A DNA stretch of 64,000 nt from Dietzia sp. NCCP-2495. GTDB lineage: Bacteria; Actinomycetota; Actinomycetes; Mycobacteriales; Mycobacteriaceae. Of this stretch, positions 62,481-64,000 are shown piece by piece. The first letter of the stretch is position 1, and each line of letters opens with the position of its first letter. The position numbers were made by a program, and so were the translations under genes. The stretch spans positions 1 to 64,000 of the forward strand of contig NZ_BRVN01000007.1 of assembly GCF_026011735.1 (NCBI RefSeq), in the 5' to 3' direction. The notes under the pieces were generated by a model, which ran no database searches, was not told the DNA's origin, and saw only the letters and a program-made list of their open reading frames with translations.

Positions 62481-64000
62481 CCAGTTCCGTGACCGACCCG
62501 CGGGCCGCGCGGAGGGAACTGCTGCGTCGACGACGCCAGCAGGCCGGCTCGGCGCCGGCGGCCGTGGAGTCGCCGGGTAAGACGCACGCCTCTACAAATG
62601 TCGTGTCGGCGGGGCTCGGTGTGGCCGAACGCCGGATGTGGCGGATCCACCGCCTGGACACCGCGTCGGTGTCCCACAACATCACCCTCGTGCTCTCCTG
62701 CCGCGGGGTGACCGCGGAGCAGCTCGTGGAGGGGGTCGAGGCCACCGTGCGCGGCGCCGAGGTGCTGGGGTCGGTGATCGTCGACGACGACAGGAACAAC
62801 GACGACAACGCCGCCGCCGGCACACCCCGTCGCGTCCCGCGGGAGGCATCGGGCCAGTGGATCGTCCCGGGCACACGCTGGGGTCTGGGCGTGGCGGGAC
62901 CCGGCACCGTCGCGGGTGCCGGCGCTGTCGCGGGGGCCAGCACTACGGAGTCGGACGGCGGCACGGCCGCCGAGGTCGCCGCGCACCTGGCCCGCACGCC
63001 GTTCGACCTCACCGCGGAACTCCCGATCCGCGCCTGGGTGGACGGCAGCACACTCGTGCTGAGCGTCCACCACCTGGCGGTGGACGACACGTCGTGGCCG
63101 CTCCTGATCGGAGCGATCCTCGCGGGCCGCTGGCCCGGGCCGCAGCCGGATACCCCGGCAGGTCCGGCCGGTGCAGCTGGCGCAACCGGCGCGTCCGTGG
63201 AGGCCTCGCCCGAGCGGGTCGAGCGGGCCGTGGCGCACGCCCGCCGGACCTGGGCGGTAGAGGGAATCCGGTTCCCGCTCACAAGGCAGCTGCCGGACAC
63301 CACTGCCGAGGACAGTTGGCTGGCCCCAGTCGACGAGGCCCCGGGCGCGCAACTGCGGCGTGACCTTGACCCGACCGACCTCGCGGCGTTCGCCGCGTTC
63401 GCCCCGACCGTCGGTGGCACCCCGAACGCGGCACTGGTCGCCCTGTGCGCGGTGTCGACCGCGGTCCTCACCGGCGCGGAAGACCTGGTGATAGCCGTCC
63501 CCGCCGACAACAGACGCCCCGGGCAGCCGCCGGACCGGGTCGGATACTGCGGCAACATCATCCCGATCCGGTTCACCTTCGACAGTTCCGGCACCACCGA
63601 GCAGGCGATGCGGGACTCGGTCGCGGCGATCTACGCCGCGATGGAGTTCACCGACGTGGACTTCGGTCCGATCCTCACCGCACTGCGCTCCAGCGGCGGC
63701 CGGTTCCCGGTCATGGAGGTGATGGCCTCGGTGCGACCGTCACCGATGCGGCACATCGAGACCCCGCCCGATGTCGAGGTGGACTACCGGTCCGTCTCGT
63801 CCGGGATCGCGCCCTATCCGTTGACCCTGGCGATCGAACTCGCCGGCCCGAGCCGGGCGCACCTGGAAGTCGACTACCAACACGGCACCGGCGAGGACGT
63901 CGCCGAGCGTGCCGCCGACGTCGTCTCCGATCTTCTGCATCGCATCCCGACCGACGGGCAGCAGCCGCTGTCGTCGTTGATCGATGCCCTAACCCATCCC
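62477..64000 (+). CDS. Free-standing NRPS condensation-domain protein (C-terminus beyond window)
   Basis: The frame opens at ATG 62477 (ATGA overlap) and is still open at the right edge, 508 codons later. Sequence such as [44 protein letters not shown] and [12 protein letters not shown] is that of a condensation domain. The catalytic motif reads HHLAVDD at 198-204, with Asp where HHxxxDG has Gly. An N-terminal Arg-rich segment and an Asp/Asn-rich insertion (about 103-111) are unusual. No adenylation or carrier domain appears before the edge. It probably forms an amide between the PCP-bound aryl-azoline and an amine acceptor in the same pathway. Confidence 0.88.
   Translation, partial: MTSSVTDPRAARRELLRRRRQQAGSAPAAVESPGKTHASTNVVSAGLGVAERRMWRIHRLDTASVSHNITLVLSCRGVTAEQLVEGVEATVRGAEVLGSVIVDDDRNNDDNAAAGTPRRVPREASGQWIVPGTRWGLGVAGPGTVAGAGAVAGASTTESDGGTAAEVAAHLARTPFDLTAELPIRAWVDGSTLVLSVHHLAVDDTSWPLLIGAILAGRWPGPQPDTPAGPAGAAGATGASVEASPERVERAVAHARRTWAVEGIRFPLTRQLPDTTAEDSWLAPVDEAPGAQLRRDLDPTDLAAFAAFAPTVGGTPNAALVALCAVSTAVLTGAEDLVIAVPADNRRPGQPPDRVGYCGNIIPIRFTFDSSGTTEQAMRDSVAAIYAAMEFTDVDFGPILTALRSSGGRFPVMEVMASVRPSPMRHIETPPDVEVDYRSVSSGIAPYPLTLAIELAGPSRAHLEVDYQHGTGEDVAERAADVVSDLLHRIPTDGQQPLSSLIDALTHP

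Overview
The window is about 70% G+C and comes from a mycolic-acid-containing actinobacterium (order Mycobacteriales). It carries the arabinogalactan/mycolate locus known from Mycobacterium and Corynebacterium: glfT2, DPPR phosphatase, ubiA, aftB, mycolyltransferases, a cutinase-like enzyme, fadD32-pks13-accD4, emb, aftA, dprE2, dprE1, a GtrA protein, glfT1 and the galactan ABC exporter. Two emb genes, a mycolyltransferase with LGFP repeats and a second GlfT2-like protein point to a Dietzia-like or related genus. I cannot fix the genus from sequence alone.

Layout. 1-752: cyclophilin lipoprotein (-), running off the left edge. 883-6586: galactan elongation and DPA synthesis/arabinosylation, tightly coupled (+). 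6772-11758: two mycolyltransferases, a lipoprotein and a cutinase-like enzyme (+). 11949-20584: fadD32-pks13-accD4, the mycolate condensation module (+). 20902-33380: a leftward run of secreted lipase, dprE1, dprE2, aftA, emb, emb. 33573-38128: gtrA, a frameshifted membrane glycosyltransferase-like gene and a second GlfT2-type enzyme (+). 38252-39870: a hypothetical gene and a DinB-like gene. 40013-42710: wzm, wzt, glfT1 (-). 42777-48475: oxidoreductases, a polysaccharide pyruvyl transferase, and nitronate monooxygenase with a PadR regulator. 48632-48717: tRNA-Ser(UGA), with a parS-like palindrome just upstream.

48799-64000 (open at the right edge) is an iron-regulated siderophore locus. Two adjacent IdeR/DtxR-type boxes lie between a leftward ACP + WS/DGAT-like pair and a long rightward operon. 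That operon encodes a fatty acyl-AMP ligase, a salicylate/DHB-AMP ligase, an NRPS (carrier-Cy-A-PCP) fused to an IucB/MbtK-like acyltransferase, an IucA/IucC (NIS) synthetase, an Ntn penicillin-acylase-family hydrolase and a free-standing condensation domain. Nearly all of these genes overlap by ATGA. Mycobactin-type aryl capping and acyl loading, an NIS synthetase and a PvdQ-like acylase in one operon is a combination I do not recognise from a characterised pathway. It is the most interesting part of the window.

Smaller signals include a recurrent 3'-end element (stop codon, C-rich tract, AATCCGCTAC boxes) at three gene ends, several strong hairpins, in-frame minisatellites in the siderophore genes, and one frameshift.
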